Shown here: piece by piece, positions 16,357-25,382 of the stretch | Numbering within the stretch: position 1 is the first letter of the stretch | How the letters are laid out: every line of letters begins with the position of its first letter | Position numbers and translations under genes: made by a program | Assembly: GCA_027484445.1 (NCBI GenBank) | Contig: JAIXSY010000008.1 | Location: 1-64,000, forward strand | Origin: Verrucomicrobiaceae bacterium | GTDB lineage: Bacteria; Verrucomicrobiota; Verrucomicrobiia; Verrucomicrobiales; Verrucomicrobiaceae | Length of the DNA stretch: 64,000 bases | Reading direction: 5' to 3' | The notes under the pieces: generated by a model | Database searches by the model: none | The model's input: the letters and a program-made list of their open reading frames with translations, nothing else | What the model was told of the DNA's origin: nothing

Positions 16357-19300
16357 ATGAACCGCTTCCTGCTCTTTGCCCTGCTTTCCCTGCTCTTCGC
16401 GACTTCGTCGAGAGCGCAGTATGAACTGCGGGCCTCCAATTTTAACGCCATCTACACACCCTACAACTCGGCGGGTGCTGCGGCGGCACCGTCCGGTCCG
16501 CCCGTGGGCTCCAACAATGGCACCCTGCCCGCGACGGCAAACAGCAACTACATGGGTGCTGGCAATGCCAGCGGCTCCTCGAACATCATCGACGTGACGC
16601 CCAATGATGCCACGGCACCGGGCACCATTCCCACGGCTCATGCGGATCGGTTTCCGGCGAACACGGGCAAGACCATTGTGCTCCTCCGCAGCAGCATCGG
16701 GGGCATGTTTGCCTCCGGGGTGCCTCGCTATTTCATGGGAGATGTGATCAGCGTGCCTGTCGTGCAGGCAGACGGGCAGACACTGGCCCCAGCGAACTTT
16801 TGGCGGGTGAAGCCGGTGGAGCCGGGCGAGACACTGAACCCAGTGGTGACCGCAGGCTCCGTGGTGGTGACGGCCAGCAGCACCAGCAGCCCCACGGTGA
16901 CCGTGGAGAGCGTGCCCTCGGGCCTGACCACCGGAGCCCGGCTCCTAGGGCGCACGGTAAGCACCGTTGTGGGAACAACGATCACCCTCAGCGGAGGAAA
17001 TGCGGAAGCCACGATCAACACGGCCACCGTGAGGACCTTTTACACCGCTCCGACCAGCCTGACGCCCATCCCGCTGACGAATGTGAACGTGGTGCAGAGC
17101 AACACGGGATCCAATGTGGTCACGGTGGCTGCTTCTCCGCCGCCACAGCTTGTCGTGGGGGCAACCTTGCTAGGGCAGCCGATCACGAATGTCATCGGCA
17201 CGGTGGTCACGCTGGCGGCGAATGCGAACCAGACCATCTCCAGCTCCACCAGCGTGCCGATCACACCTGCACTGACCTATTACTACAGCCCTCATGCGGA
17301 GAAGGTGTATGCCTCCCAGCCCGGGCGTGTGAATGTGACCTGGGTTTCTCTAAACACGACCGGCAATGGCGGCTACGAACTGATGACGGAGACCTTTGCG
17401 GTATCCTCCAACACGCTGGTGCCTGCACGGACCATTTTCTGGACGGAGGGCAGCTTTGACGGGCCGAAGGTTCTCATTCGCGACACGCGCATCACAGCGG
17501 TCAGTCCAGCATACTACAACGTGGTGCCCAGAGCCGTGGCCCAGGAGGTGCAGATCCCCGGTTACACGCCGCTGACGCCCAATCTGACCACTCTCTCCTT
17601 TGCCCGTGTGAACGGCATCGGCCAGCTCAGCGCCTACAATGTGGAGGGCCGGCTGCTCATCGAGTATCTGGGGAACATCCGCCTGGCAGGCAATGTTTAC
17701 GAATCCCTCGGCATCGACATCGTGGACCTCAAACGTGCGCCCGATGTGAGCTTTGTGACCACGCATCTGGGAGATGAACTGCTGCCGCATGATGCGAACG
17801 GGCTCTTGGAGGCATCCCCGGTGCTCAGCGGAACCCAGCAGGCGACCAGCTTTTATGGTACCCAGGTGCGACCGGATGGCTCTCGTGCCTACCATGCCGA
17901 GCGGGAGACCAGTGCGCCGCTTTTCCCTGACCCCGAGGATGACGAGCCGGCCTCTGCCGATGCCTACAACAAGGTGGTGCTCTACTGGCTGGAGACCGGT
18001 ACCTTCAATATCCAGTGGCCCGTTTTCCAGGACCGCTACTGGCTGCGCTGGTCACCGTACCTCGCAGACTACGCCCACTACACGGTGAGTGCGGAGGGCA
18101 GCACGCCAGCCACTGGCATGGGCTTCACCGGCGGCACGCTGCCGCAGATCATCTTCCAGGATGACCCCGCGCAGACCGAGGCGCAGATCGATCTGACCAC
18201 GCAGCGGCTCTTTGTGAATCTCTCTGCCAGCACGGACAAGCGGAACCGCAGCCTGCTGAAGTTCACCAACAGCAACAAAGTCTGGTATGTGAACCTCTAC
18301 ACTCAGGCGGAGGACCGCCAGATCAGCCTGAGCAGCACCACCAATGGCAGCAGCACCGTGACGGTGGGCAGCACCCAGGGCCTGGAGGCGGGCATGGTGG
18401 TCACCGGACCTGGCATCACGGGCCAGGCGGTCATCCTGCGTATTCTGAGCAACACGCAGCTGGTGCTCTCCACCACCGTCGCCGGAGGCAGCAACACGCT
18501 CACCTACTCCGTGCAATCAGACGCGCTGGCTCCGATCGCCAGCACGGCGAGTGTGGGCACACGGCTCACGCCTCCGGCAGGGCATGAAAACGCGGGCTTC
18601 ATCTCCAGCGGCACCGGCTACTACCCGGCGGGGTATTTGAACCCCTTCACCGTGGGCGTCGAAGTGGCCAACCAAGGGGCCATCATCCCGGTGAATGCCT
18701 TGCCTACCGACAATCAGCTCACTGTGCGTTGGTTCAAAAAAGTCAGTGCGCCGAGTGCCGAGTTCCAGGACCTCTATGTGCCGGGCAAAGTGGGCCGCTA
18801 CACCATCGGCTACCCGCCTTCGACCACGCCGGAAATCGTCATCGCCCAAGGTGTGGGCACGGACAACCTGCCGCTTGCGGAGGCAGACGGCAGCATCTAC
18901 ACCCAGAACAATCCCGCCCTGCCGGGCTACAACCCGAACGAGGAGCACGCCCTCATGCTCGGTGGCCGTGCCTATGCCCTGCGGGAGGACCTGAATGTCA
19001 CCAGCGGTGGTGGCTACACGTCCCAGCCCTTTGTGCTCGTGGCCTACACCGATCCGGCCGATGATCGTCCAGCCATCCACGCCTACAAAGTCGTCCGCAG
19101 CAATGGCAGCTACGACTTCGACTACACCGCCACCGCCGGTACGCTGCTGGTGAAGCCCTACCCGCTGCCGCTGATGGATGAGCCGCTGAAAATGGTGAAT
19201 GGCGAGATAAAGACCTGGGACACGGAGGTGACGACGCCGGAGCCGATCACCAACACCACCCTGAGCGGCAACGTGAGCTACTCGGGCTTCACTTTTACTG

Positions 19301-22300
19301 ACCGGAAGGGCTTCACCTGGATCCACCGCGGGCCGCATGACGCGGGTAGCCCATCGCTACAGATGAAGCTCTATTACAAGAGCCGTGCGGGCTTCTTCGT
19401 GCCCGGCACGGGCGAGCTCCCGGCGGATACCATCCTGCCTTTCCTGCGTGCCTCGGGGCGCTCAGGCCAGCCTTTGAACCTCAGCGCGATCAATCCTGGC
19501 CAGGCAGATGATCCTCTGATGATCACCTACACGCCGGTCTGGCCTGCGGATGCGCCTGAGCTGCGAGTGGGTGAGACGCTGACCTTGCCGAAGTTTGGCC
19601 TGCCACAAGTGCGCGGTCAGATGAGCGCGGAGGTGCTTTACCAGCAGTCTCTGGCCAGGGCGGCACCTGCCACTACGGACACCCAGACCAGCGCCGTACT
19701 CATCGACCCGACTCGTGAGCGCACCTGCTTTTTGTCCGTGCCTGCGGTGAACCTCGACGGGCTGCCTTCCGTGATCAAAACCACGGTCTATCAAGGCCGC
19801 ACCTACTTCCAAGGACTGCCGCCGCACCTGCAGCGGCGCTTCTACTATGATCCTCTGCGCGGCACCAAAGGCACCTTGGTGTTCATCGGTGAGTTTCATG
19901 ATGAGCTGGCCGGGGAGGATTACCTCGACCTGAATGTGCTAACGAGTGCCGAGATCACGCTCTTGGAGAATCTAGTGCCAGTGGGGCATGCGGACCGCAA
20001 TAAATGGCTCGCAGCCATCCAGGCAGTGCTTGGTGACTTCCGCTACACCCGCGTGAAGAACAGTCAGGGTGGTTACAACCTGGTATTCAACCGCTATGAA
20101 TTCACAAACAATCTCATCACCCTGCCCACCTCCCTTGATTCGGCAGACAGCTACGCTCTGACCACCACGGCACGCGGCACAGGCTTTGTGACCTTGGTCT
20201 TTGGCAACAGCCCTGCCTCTGAGCAGCAGCCGCAGGGTGATCCCGTGCAGATACAGGTCATCAAAGTGGTGCCAGAACTCTACACGGGGGATTTGAAAGT
20301 CGTCAAAAGCAGCAATCCGCTGGATGAACAGGTCACCTTGCGTCACAGCGCCGACTTTGCGGCCAAGCCGGACATGTACCAGTTTGAATGGCGCTGGGGC
20401 ACCGGGGAACCCACGGCACCCCTGACCTACTCCAGCAACATGCAGAGCGTCATCGGGGGTGCCTCCGCTCCGCTGAACAACACCTGGTTCATCATGCGTG
20501 ACATCGGCCAATCCAGGCCCACTTCCACCCAGCGCGACACCGCGATCAATGCCGGTGCTCTGCCGCTGCCACGCGTTGAAAACATGCGCCCGGTGAACTA
20601 CGTGCTGGACCTCCAGGGAAATCCCACCAGCACCGTCATCGCGTCCACCAGCTACACCGATGATGAGATGGCTGCGGGCTTCCCCAGCCTAAATCTCCAA
20701 CACAGCACAGGCGTGACCTTCCCCACCGGCGCTCCTGAGAAAATCATCTTCAGCGCCGAACTGGGCGATGCAGATGGCTTCATCCTTTATGTGAATGGCA
20801 GCAGGGCTCTGGCACACAATCTGCCCTCTGTGTCAGCTCTGAGCGATGTCACCCAAACGGCGGCGAGCAGCGGCCTCTCCGCTGGTGGGCTGACCAAGCA
20901 GTTCACGCTCGAATCTCGCTTTTTCCGCACGGGATCAAACTCCGTGGAGCTGGCGCTTTTCACCCAGGCCCTGCCCAACACCTCCACGACACTGAATTTC
21001 CGCCTCGAAGCTGCTGTGGAAACCGACCTCGTCACCTCCGGCACCTACTGGCAGACGGCGAGCGACCCACTGGGAAAAAACACCAACATGGCTCCGGTGG
21101 GCGGCTCGCCCCAAAATCCCTTCGGTGGAGCCCAGTTCGTGCTCAACGACCGCTGGTTCACCATGCGCTACCGGCCGAAGATCAATACGGGCAACATCAT
21201 GGCTCCAGGTTCGGATCAAAACGCCATCCCTTGGTCCCGCTGGCTGCCGCCGCAGTTCGTCGAGGGCTGGGTGAAGCGGGTGCTGGCTGCCATCAATCCC
21301 TTTGAGCAGCGGGTGAAGGACCTGAACAACAACGCCGTGAATACGGACGTGAGTGTTTTGACCCAAGCCGGCAAACGCTGGGAGGGCGACATCGCCCTCA
21401 CGCTGGAAAACATCAACGACGTGGGCCTCATCGAGATCTACGAGACCGTGCTGAACCGGGCCAAGAACATGAGCATCGACGCCAACACCAACGACCCGGA
21501 CACGAACAACGCCCTCGTGCTGGCCGCAGGCTACCTGAACGATCTCTACACCATTGTGGGCAACGAGGCCTTCGCCGACGCGGCCAACCCCACCATAAGC
21601 ATCGACGACATGCAGGGCATCAGCCAGGTAAACACCAGCCGCTTCAGCTTTGAAGGCCAGGCCGCCAGCGCTCTGGATGAAGAGCTGGCCCTGCTACGGG
21701 GACGAGACGGTTTTGTCAGCCCCGGCACCAGCACCTCCCCGGCCTACAACCGGCTCTGGTGGAACTACACGCAAGGCATCAACAGCGGCCAGCTCATCTA
21801 TGCCGTGAACTACAACATCCGCGAAAAAGCCGGCAGCAGCACCGCCAACGGTGTCATCGACGAAGCCGATGCCCAGCGCATGTTCCCGCAGGGGCATGGC
21901 GATGCCTACGGGCACTACCTCACGGCCCTCACCGGCTATTACCGCCTGATTTCACATCCGAACTTCACCTGGCAGCCTCGTGCGGAGTCGGTGACGGTCG
22001 CCGGGCAGCCCGTGACGGTGGACTTTGCCGATGAACGGAAGTTTGCCGCCGCCGCAGGGAACGTGGCACGCACCGCCCAGCAGATTTGCAGCCTCGTGCA
22101 CCGTCAGACCTATCAGGATGATCCCGCCTCAGGCTGGGAGCATTTCCGCGATGACGCCGTGAAGCCCGGAACCACCGAGACACGCGATTGGGGCCTGGAT
22201 GAATGGCTCAGCCGCAGCACTCAGGGTGCTCTTTATCACTGGGCAGTGGCCAATGCCCTCGTTCCCGAGACAGACAACTACAACAGCGGTGTGGAAAAGA

Positions 22301-24762
22301 TCGACCGCAGCACCGTGCCGGAGCTCCAAGAGCTGGCCTCCGCCGGGGACACCTTCCAGACCATGGCAGACAATGCCAGCGCCCATCTCAACCCCCTCGG
22401 CCTCAGCCCTGGAGCCATCGCCTTCGATATCTCCCCCGCCGAACTTCAGGGTGGCACCTCACACTTTGAGCAGGTCTATCGCCGTGCCACCCGCACGCTC
22501 TTCAATGCTGCCGGAGCCTTCAACCAGGCCGCTACCATGAGCGGCAGCCTGCGCAGCATGGAAAATCAGCTCGATGACTTCAACACCACCATCGCCCAGC
22601 AGGAGACAGCCTATGTGAATCAACTCATCGATATCTATGGCCGTCCTTACAGCGGTGAGATCGGCGCCGGAAGGCTCTACGCCCAGGGCTACACGGGCCC
22701 GGACCTCGTCCACTGGTATATCGTGGACCGGCCCAATGACCTCGTGAACACCGCAGGCACCTTCGACGTGCAGATTAACGAGGCGGTGAACATCAGCGGC
22801 TTCACCTCGACTCCGCTCACCAGCCTGCTCAGTGGCATTTCAGGCACCACCACCATCAGTAAGACCGTCAAAGTCCAGCCCTCCCAGTTCGTCCAATACA
22901 ACGATGTCTGGTCCAGCTCCCTCGGCAGCCGTGCTGAAACCGGTGAGCTGCAAAACGCCCTGCTCGACACGCAGATGACCTGGCTGGCTCTTAAAGAAGC
23001 TGAAACCAGTTATCGTGCCCACGATAGTCAGCTCACGCATCTCCGCGCCATCATTCAAAGCATGGTCACCACTCACAAGAACAAGCTTTCGGAGCTCGGC
23101 ACAAAGCAGGCGGAAATCCTGGAACTGGAAAAGCTGGTGCGGGATCTCGAGATCACCGCCCAGGCCACCGATGATGGTGCCGACCTCGCTGTGTTCATCG
23201 CCGATGCGGTGCAGGAATTCTTCCCTACCACCGTCGGATTCTCCAACGATGTGACGTCCGCAGGACGCGGCGCCGCAAAGCTGGCCGGAACCATCGCCCA
23301 CGGCATCCAGAAGGCGCTTTCGCTGGCCTCCAAGGCCGCCGCCCGCTATCAGCAGACCAGCATCACCGAGCTGGAGCAAAAACTGGAGCATCGCCTCACT
23401 GAGCTGGGCTTCGGCCATGAGGAAGTGCAGGCAGGCTATGAATACGACAACCTCATCCGCGAAAAAGTCACGCGGGCCAGTGCCCTCATGCAGCTCACCA
23501 TTGAGCATCAGCGGGCTTTGGAAAACGTCCGCAACGTCATTGCGGATGGCAATCGCATCCTGGCCGAGCGTGAGATCTTCCGCCAGCGTGCTGCGGCTGT
23601 CATCCAGGGCTACCGCACGCGGGATGTGAGCTTCCGCCTTTTCCGCAACGAAGCTCTTGAGCAATACCGCACGCTGTTTGACCTCGCCGCACGCTACTCT
23701 TACCTCGCCGCGAAGAGCTACGACTATGAAACCGGCCTGCTCGGCAGTAACGCCGGGCAGCAGGTCTTCAACCGCCTCATCGCCTCCCGTGCGCTGGGAG
23801 ATCTCAGCAGCGGCACGCTCCAAGCCACCGTCAGTCCCCTCGGAGACAGCGGACTCGCCGGCGTCATGGCCCAGCTCAGTGCCGACTTTAGCGTGGCGGA
23901 GGGACGGCTCGGCATCAATAACCCCGACCAATACGGCACCGTCTTCAGCCTGCGGTCCGAGCTTTTCCGCCTGCTCAATGATGCATCCACGACGGCGGAT
24001 GACGACGCCTGGCGGCAGACGATGGAGCAGCACATCGTCGCCAACATAATGACTGACAGCGATGTCGCCACCTACTGCCGGAATATCAAAAAGCCCGATG
24101 GCAGCCCCGTGCCCGGCTTTGTCATTCCCTTCAGCACCACGATCCAGCATGCGAAGAACTTCTTCGGTCTCGACTTGGCAGCGGGTGACCACGCTTACAC
24201 CCCCAGCAACTACGCCACGAAGATCTACAGCGTCGGCGTGGCCCTTCCCGGCTATGTCGGCATGGATGCCTATGCAGCGGGCAACTTTGGTGCTGGCGCA
24301 CCAGCCTCCGGTGATCCAAATGCGCTTAGCGCCACGCCTTACTGCTACCTCATCCCCTGCGGCCAGGACTTCATGCTGGCCCCGCCGCTGGGAGACACCA
24401 ACACGCTGCGGACCTGGACGGTGCATGACCAAGCCCTGCCGCTGCCCTACAACCTCGGGGACACCGCCTTCAACAGCACCCAGTTCTTCACCGCCAACGG
24501 CACCCTCAGCGAGCGGCCCTGGATCATCCGCAAGCACCAGGCCTTCCGCCTCGTCTCCGACCCCGCCTTCTTCTACAGCAGCGCCCCGGCGGAGTTCACC
24601 AACACGCGTCTCATCGGCCGCAGCGTCTGGAACAGCCAGTGGAAGCTCGTCATCCCAGCCTACACCCTCCTTTCCAATGAGCAGGAAGCCCTCAACCGCT
24701 TCGCTGCCAGTGTGAGGGACATTCAGATCTTCCTGCGGACCTATTCGCACTCCGGGAACTGA
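16357..24762 (+). CDS. Giant 2801-aa secreted protein with Tc-toxin-like C-terminal layout, cluster gene 4
   Basis: 2801 aa with signal peptide (MNRFLLFALLSLLFATSSRA). Residues about 30-1500 are beta-rich. Three roughly 60-residue modules of the form S.TVTV...GL..G..V.G....VVGTTITLS lie at about 162-226, 242-305 and 656-715. Residues about 1600-2200 are mainly helical. From about 2206 a coiled coil (LRAIIQSMVTTHKNKLSEL) leads into a hydrophobic Ala/Gly-rich loop (about 2269-2335, DLAVFIADAVQEFFPTTVG), a second coiled coil (about 2335-2450, ending RNEALEQYRTLFDLAARYSY) and a beta domain with KIYSVGVALPGYVG. This order is that of the TcA toxin channel and its C-terminal domain. The likeness is by pattern, not by alignment. 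No enzymatic motif was seen. The single intact frame of 8.4 kb argues for strong selection. Confidence 0.85.
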   Translation: MNRFLLFALLSLLFATSSRAQYELRASNFNAIYTPYNSAGAAAAPSGPPVGSNNGTLPATANSNYMGAGNASGSSNIIDVTPNDATAPGTIPTAHADRFPANTGKTIVLLRSSIGGMFASGVPRYFMGDVISVPVVQADGQTLAPANFWRVKPVEPGETLNPVVTAGSVVVTASSTSSPTVTVESVPSGLTTGARLLGRTVSTVVGTTITLSGGNAEATINTATVRTFYTAPTSLTPIPLTNVNVVQSNTGSNVVTVAASPPPQLVVGATLLGQPITNVIGTVVTLAANANQTISSSTSVPITPALTYYYSPHAEKVYASQPGRVNVTWVSLNTTGNGGYELMTETFAVSSNTLVPARTIFWTEGSFDGPKVLIRDTRITAVSPAYYNVVPRAVAQEVQIPGYTPLTPNLTTLSFARVNGIGQLSAYNVEGRLLIEYLGNIRLAGNVYESLGIDIVDLKRAPDVSFVTTHLGDELLPHDANGLLEASPVLSGTQQATSFYGTQVRPDGSRAYHAERETSAPLFPDPEDDEPASADAYNKVVLYWLETGTFNIQWPVFQDRYWLRWSPYLADYAHYTVSAEGSTPATGMGFTGGTLPQIIFQDDPAQTEAQIDLTTQRLFVNLSASTDKRNRSLLKFTNSNKVWYVNLYTQAEDRQISLSSTTNGSSTVTVGSTQGLEAGMVVTGPGITGQAVILRILSNTQLVLSTTVAGGSNTLTYSVQSDALAPIASTASVGTRLTPPAGHENAGFISSGTGYYPAGYLNPFTVGVEVANQGAIIPVNALPTDNQLTVRWFKKVSAPSAEFQDLYVPGKVGRYTIGYPPSTTPEIVIAQGVGTDNLPLAEADGSIYTQNNPALPGYNPNEEHALMLGGRAYALREDLNVTSGGGYTSQPFVLVAYTDPADDRPAIHAYKVVRSNGSYDFDYTATAGTLLVKPYPLPLMDEPLKMVNGEIKTWDTEVTTPEPITNTTLSGNVSYSGFTFTDRKGFTWIHRGPHDAGSPSLQMKLYYKSRAGFFVPGTGELPADTILPFLRASGRSGQPLNLSAINPGQADDPLMITYTPVWPADAPELRVGETLTLPKFGLPQVRGQMSAEVLYQQSLARAAPATTDTQTSAVLIDPTRERTCFLSVPAVNLDGLPSVIKTTVYQGRTYFQGLPPHLQRRFYYDPLRGTKGTLVFIGEFHDELAGEDYLDLNVLTSAEITLLENLVPVGHADRNKWLAAIQAVLGDFRYTRVKNSQGGYNLVFNRYEFTNNLITLPTSLDSADSYALTTTARGTGFVTLVFGNSPASEQQPQGDPVQIQVIKVVPELYTGDLKVVKSSNPLDEQVTLRHSADFAAKPDMYQFEWRWGTGEPTAPLTYSSNMQSVIGGASAPLNNTWFIMRDIGQSRPTSTQRDTAINAGALPLPRVENMRPVNYVLDLQGNPTSTVIASTSYTDDEMAAGFPSLNLQHSTGVTFPTGAPEKIIFSAELGDADGFILYVNGSRALAHNLPSVSALSDVTQTAASSGLSAGGLTKQFTLESRFFRTGSNSVELALFTQALPNTSTTLNFRLEAAVETDLVTSGTYWQTASDPLGKNTNMAPVGGSPQNPFGGAQFVLNDRWFTMRYRPKINTGNIMAPGSDQNAIPWSRWLPPQFVEGWVKRVLAAINPFEQRVKDLNNNAVNTDVSVLTQAGKRWEGDIALTLENINDVGLIEIYETVLNRAKNMSIDANTNDPDTNNALVLAAGYLNDLYTIVGNEAFADAANPTISIDDMQGISQVNTSRFSFEGQAASALDEELALLRGRDGFVSPGTSTSPAYNRLWWNYTQGINSGQLIYAVNYNIREKAGSSTANGVIDEADAQRMFPQGHGDAYGHYLTALTGYYRLISHPNFTWQPRAESVTVAGQPVTVDFADERKFAAAAGNVARTAQQICSLVHRQTYQDDPASGWEHFRDDAVKPGTTETRDWGLDEWLSRSTQGALYHWAVANALVPETDNYNSGVEKIDRSTVPELQELASAGDTFQTMADNASAHLNPLGLSPGAIAFDISPAELQGGTSHFEQVYRRATRTLFNAAGAFNQAATMSGSLRSMENQLDDFNTTIAQQETAYVNQLIDIYGRPYSGEIGAGRLYAQGYTGPDLVHWYIVDRPNDLVNTAGTFDVQINEAVNISGFTSTPLTSLLSGISGTTTISKTVKVQPSQFVQYNDVWSSSLGSRAETGELQNALLDTQMTWLALKEAETSYRAHDSQLTHLRAIIQSMVTTHKNKLSELGTKQAEILELEKLVRDLEITAQATDDGADLAVFIADAVQEFFPTTVGFSNDVTSAGRGAAKLAGTIAHGIQKALSLASKAAARYQQTSITELEQKLEHRLTELGFGHEEVQAGYEYDNLIREKVTRASALMQLTIEHQRALENVRNVIADGNRILAEREIFRQRAAAVIQGYRTRDVSFRLFRNEALEQYRTLFDLAARYSYLAAKSYDYETGLLGSNAGQQVFNRLIASRALGDLSSGTLQATVSPLGDSGLAGVMAQLSADFSVAEGRLGINNPDQYGTVFSLRSELFRLLNDASTTADDDAWRQTMEQHIVANIMTDSDVATYCRNIKKPDGSPVPGFVIPFSTTIQHAKNFFGLDLAAGDHAYTPSNYATKIYSVGVALPGYVGMDAYAAGNFGAGAPASGDPNALSATPYCYLIPCGQDFMLAPPLGDTNTLRTWTVHDQALPLPYNLGDTAFNSTQFFTANGTLSERPWIIRKHQAFRLVSDPAFFYSSAPAEFTNTRLIGRSVWNSQWKLVIPAYTLLSNEQEALNRFAASVRDIQIFLRTYSHSGN

Positions 24763-24771
24763 GATGGAGCC

Positions 24772-24867
24772 GAAATGACGAAACAAGCCTGAAGCCCATG
24801 AAAACCTCTTCGTCATTCATGCTTCGCCATTCCTTCGTCTTGGTGCTTTCGGCCTTCGTCATCGCAG
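24772..24867. repeat. TTCGTCATTC-type repeat, inverted pair spanning a start codon
   Basis: cgaaatgacgaaa (24772-24784) upstream of the start codon is the inverse of cttcgtcattc and its neighbours downstream (about 24807-24867), which lie inside the 5' coding sequence of the 194-aa gene. Other copies are at 25404-25445, 27803-27919, 41932-41969 and 43253-43290, and a weaker one at 16319-16349. Confidence 0.7.
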
Positions 24868-25382
24868 GCTTCGGCTGGTGGTTGGCTTCGCCGGAAAAAC
24901 GATCGGAGATGCCCCGTGCGACCTCGAAGATCAATCCGCCGACCACCACGGTCACCGACCCCGCTCTTGTCTTCCAAAAAGCCTTCTGGAAGCGACCCTC
25001 CGCCGAGGACCGCATCCTTCATGCGGATCGTCGTGAGTGGGCGGACAAAGAGGGCGTTTCCAAGTGGCAGTGGTTCATCAGTGTGCAGCCCTCGTCAGCG
25101 ATGGTGGACCACCTCATCACAGACAATGCCTTCATGCTCAGCAAAGCCGTGAAACCTCTGCCTGCCGAGCTGCCCGGGTGGTTTCCGAGGTCTGCTGAGG
25201 GCTTTGAAAGCTACTCCAACTCCACGGGCACCTTCCTGATCCTCTGGGACAAGGAAAAAAACCTCCTCCATGCCACCGACCGTGGCGGGGGCTTCAATCC
25301 GGGAGCACCTGAGCGCACCCTCCCCATCGCTGCCGCCCAGCCCGAAGGCCGCCTGTCCACCACCCCACCACCGAAGCCATGA
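24798..25382 (+). CDS. Small membrane-anchored or secreted protein, cluster gene 5
   Basis: 194 aa. The N-terminus has a hydrophobic segment of about 18 residues (FVLVLSAFVIAGFGWWLAS) after MKTSSSFMLRHS, so it is exported or anchored with the rest outside. The remainder is soluble, with RREWADKEGVSKWQWFISV and a Pro-rich end (LSTTPPPKP). No family recognised. Its stop overlaps the next start by four bases (ATGA), so it is translationally coupled to the RCC1/S74 protein and probably works with it. Its 5' codons derive from the TTCGTCATTC repeat. Confidence 0.7.
   Translation: MKTSSSFMLRHSFVLVLSAFVIAGFGWWLASPEKRSEMPRATSKINPPTTTVTDPALVFQKAFWKRPSAEDRILHADRREWADKEGVSKWQWFISVQPSSAMVDHLITDNAFMLSKAVKPLPAELPGWFPRSAEGFESYSNSTGTFLILWDKEKNLLHATDRGGGFNPGAPERTLPIAAAQPEGRLSTTPPPKP

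Noticed and set aside
22840..24816. 658-codon minus-strand ORF over the giant gene
   Set aside because: The plus-strand frame is intact for 8.4 kb and has signal peptide, modules and coiled coils; the antisense frame has none.
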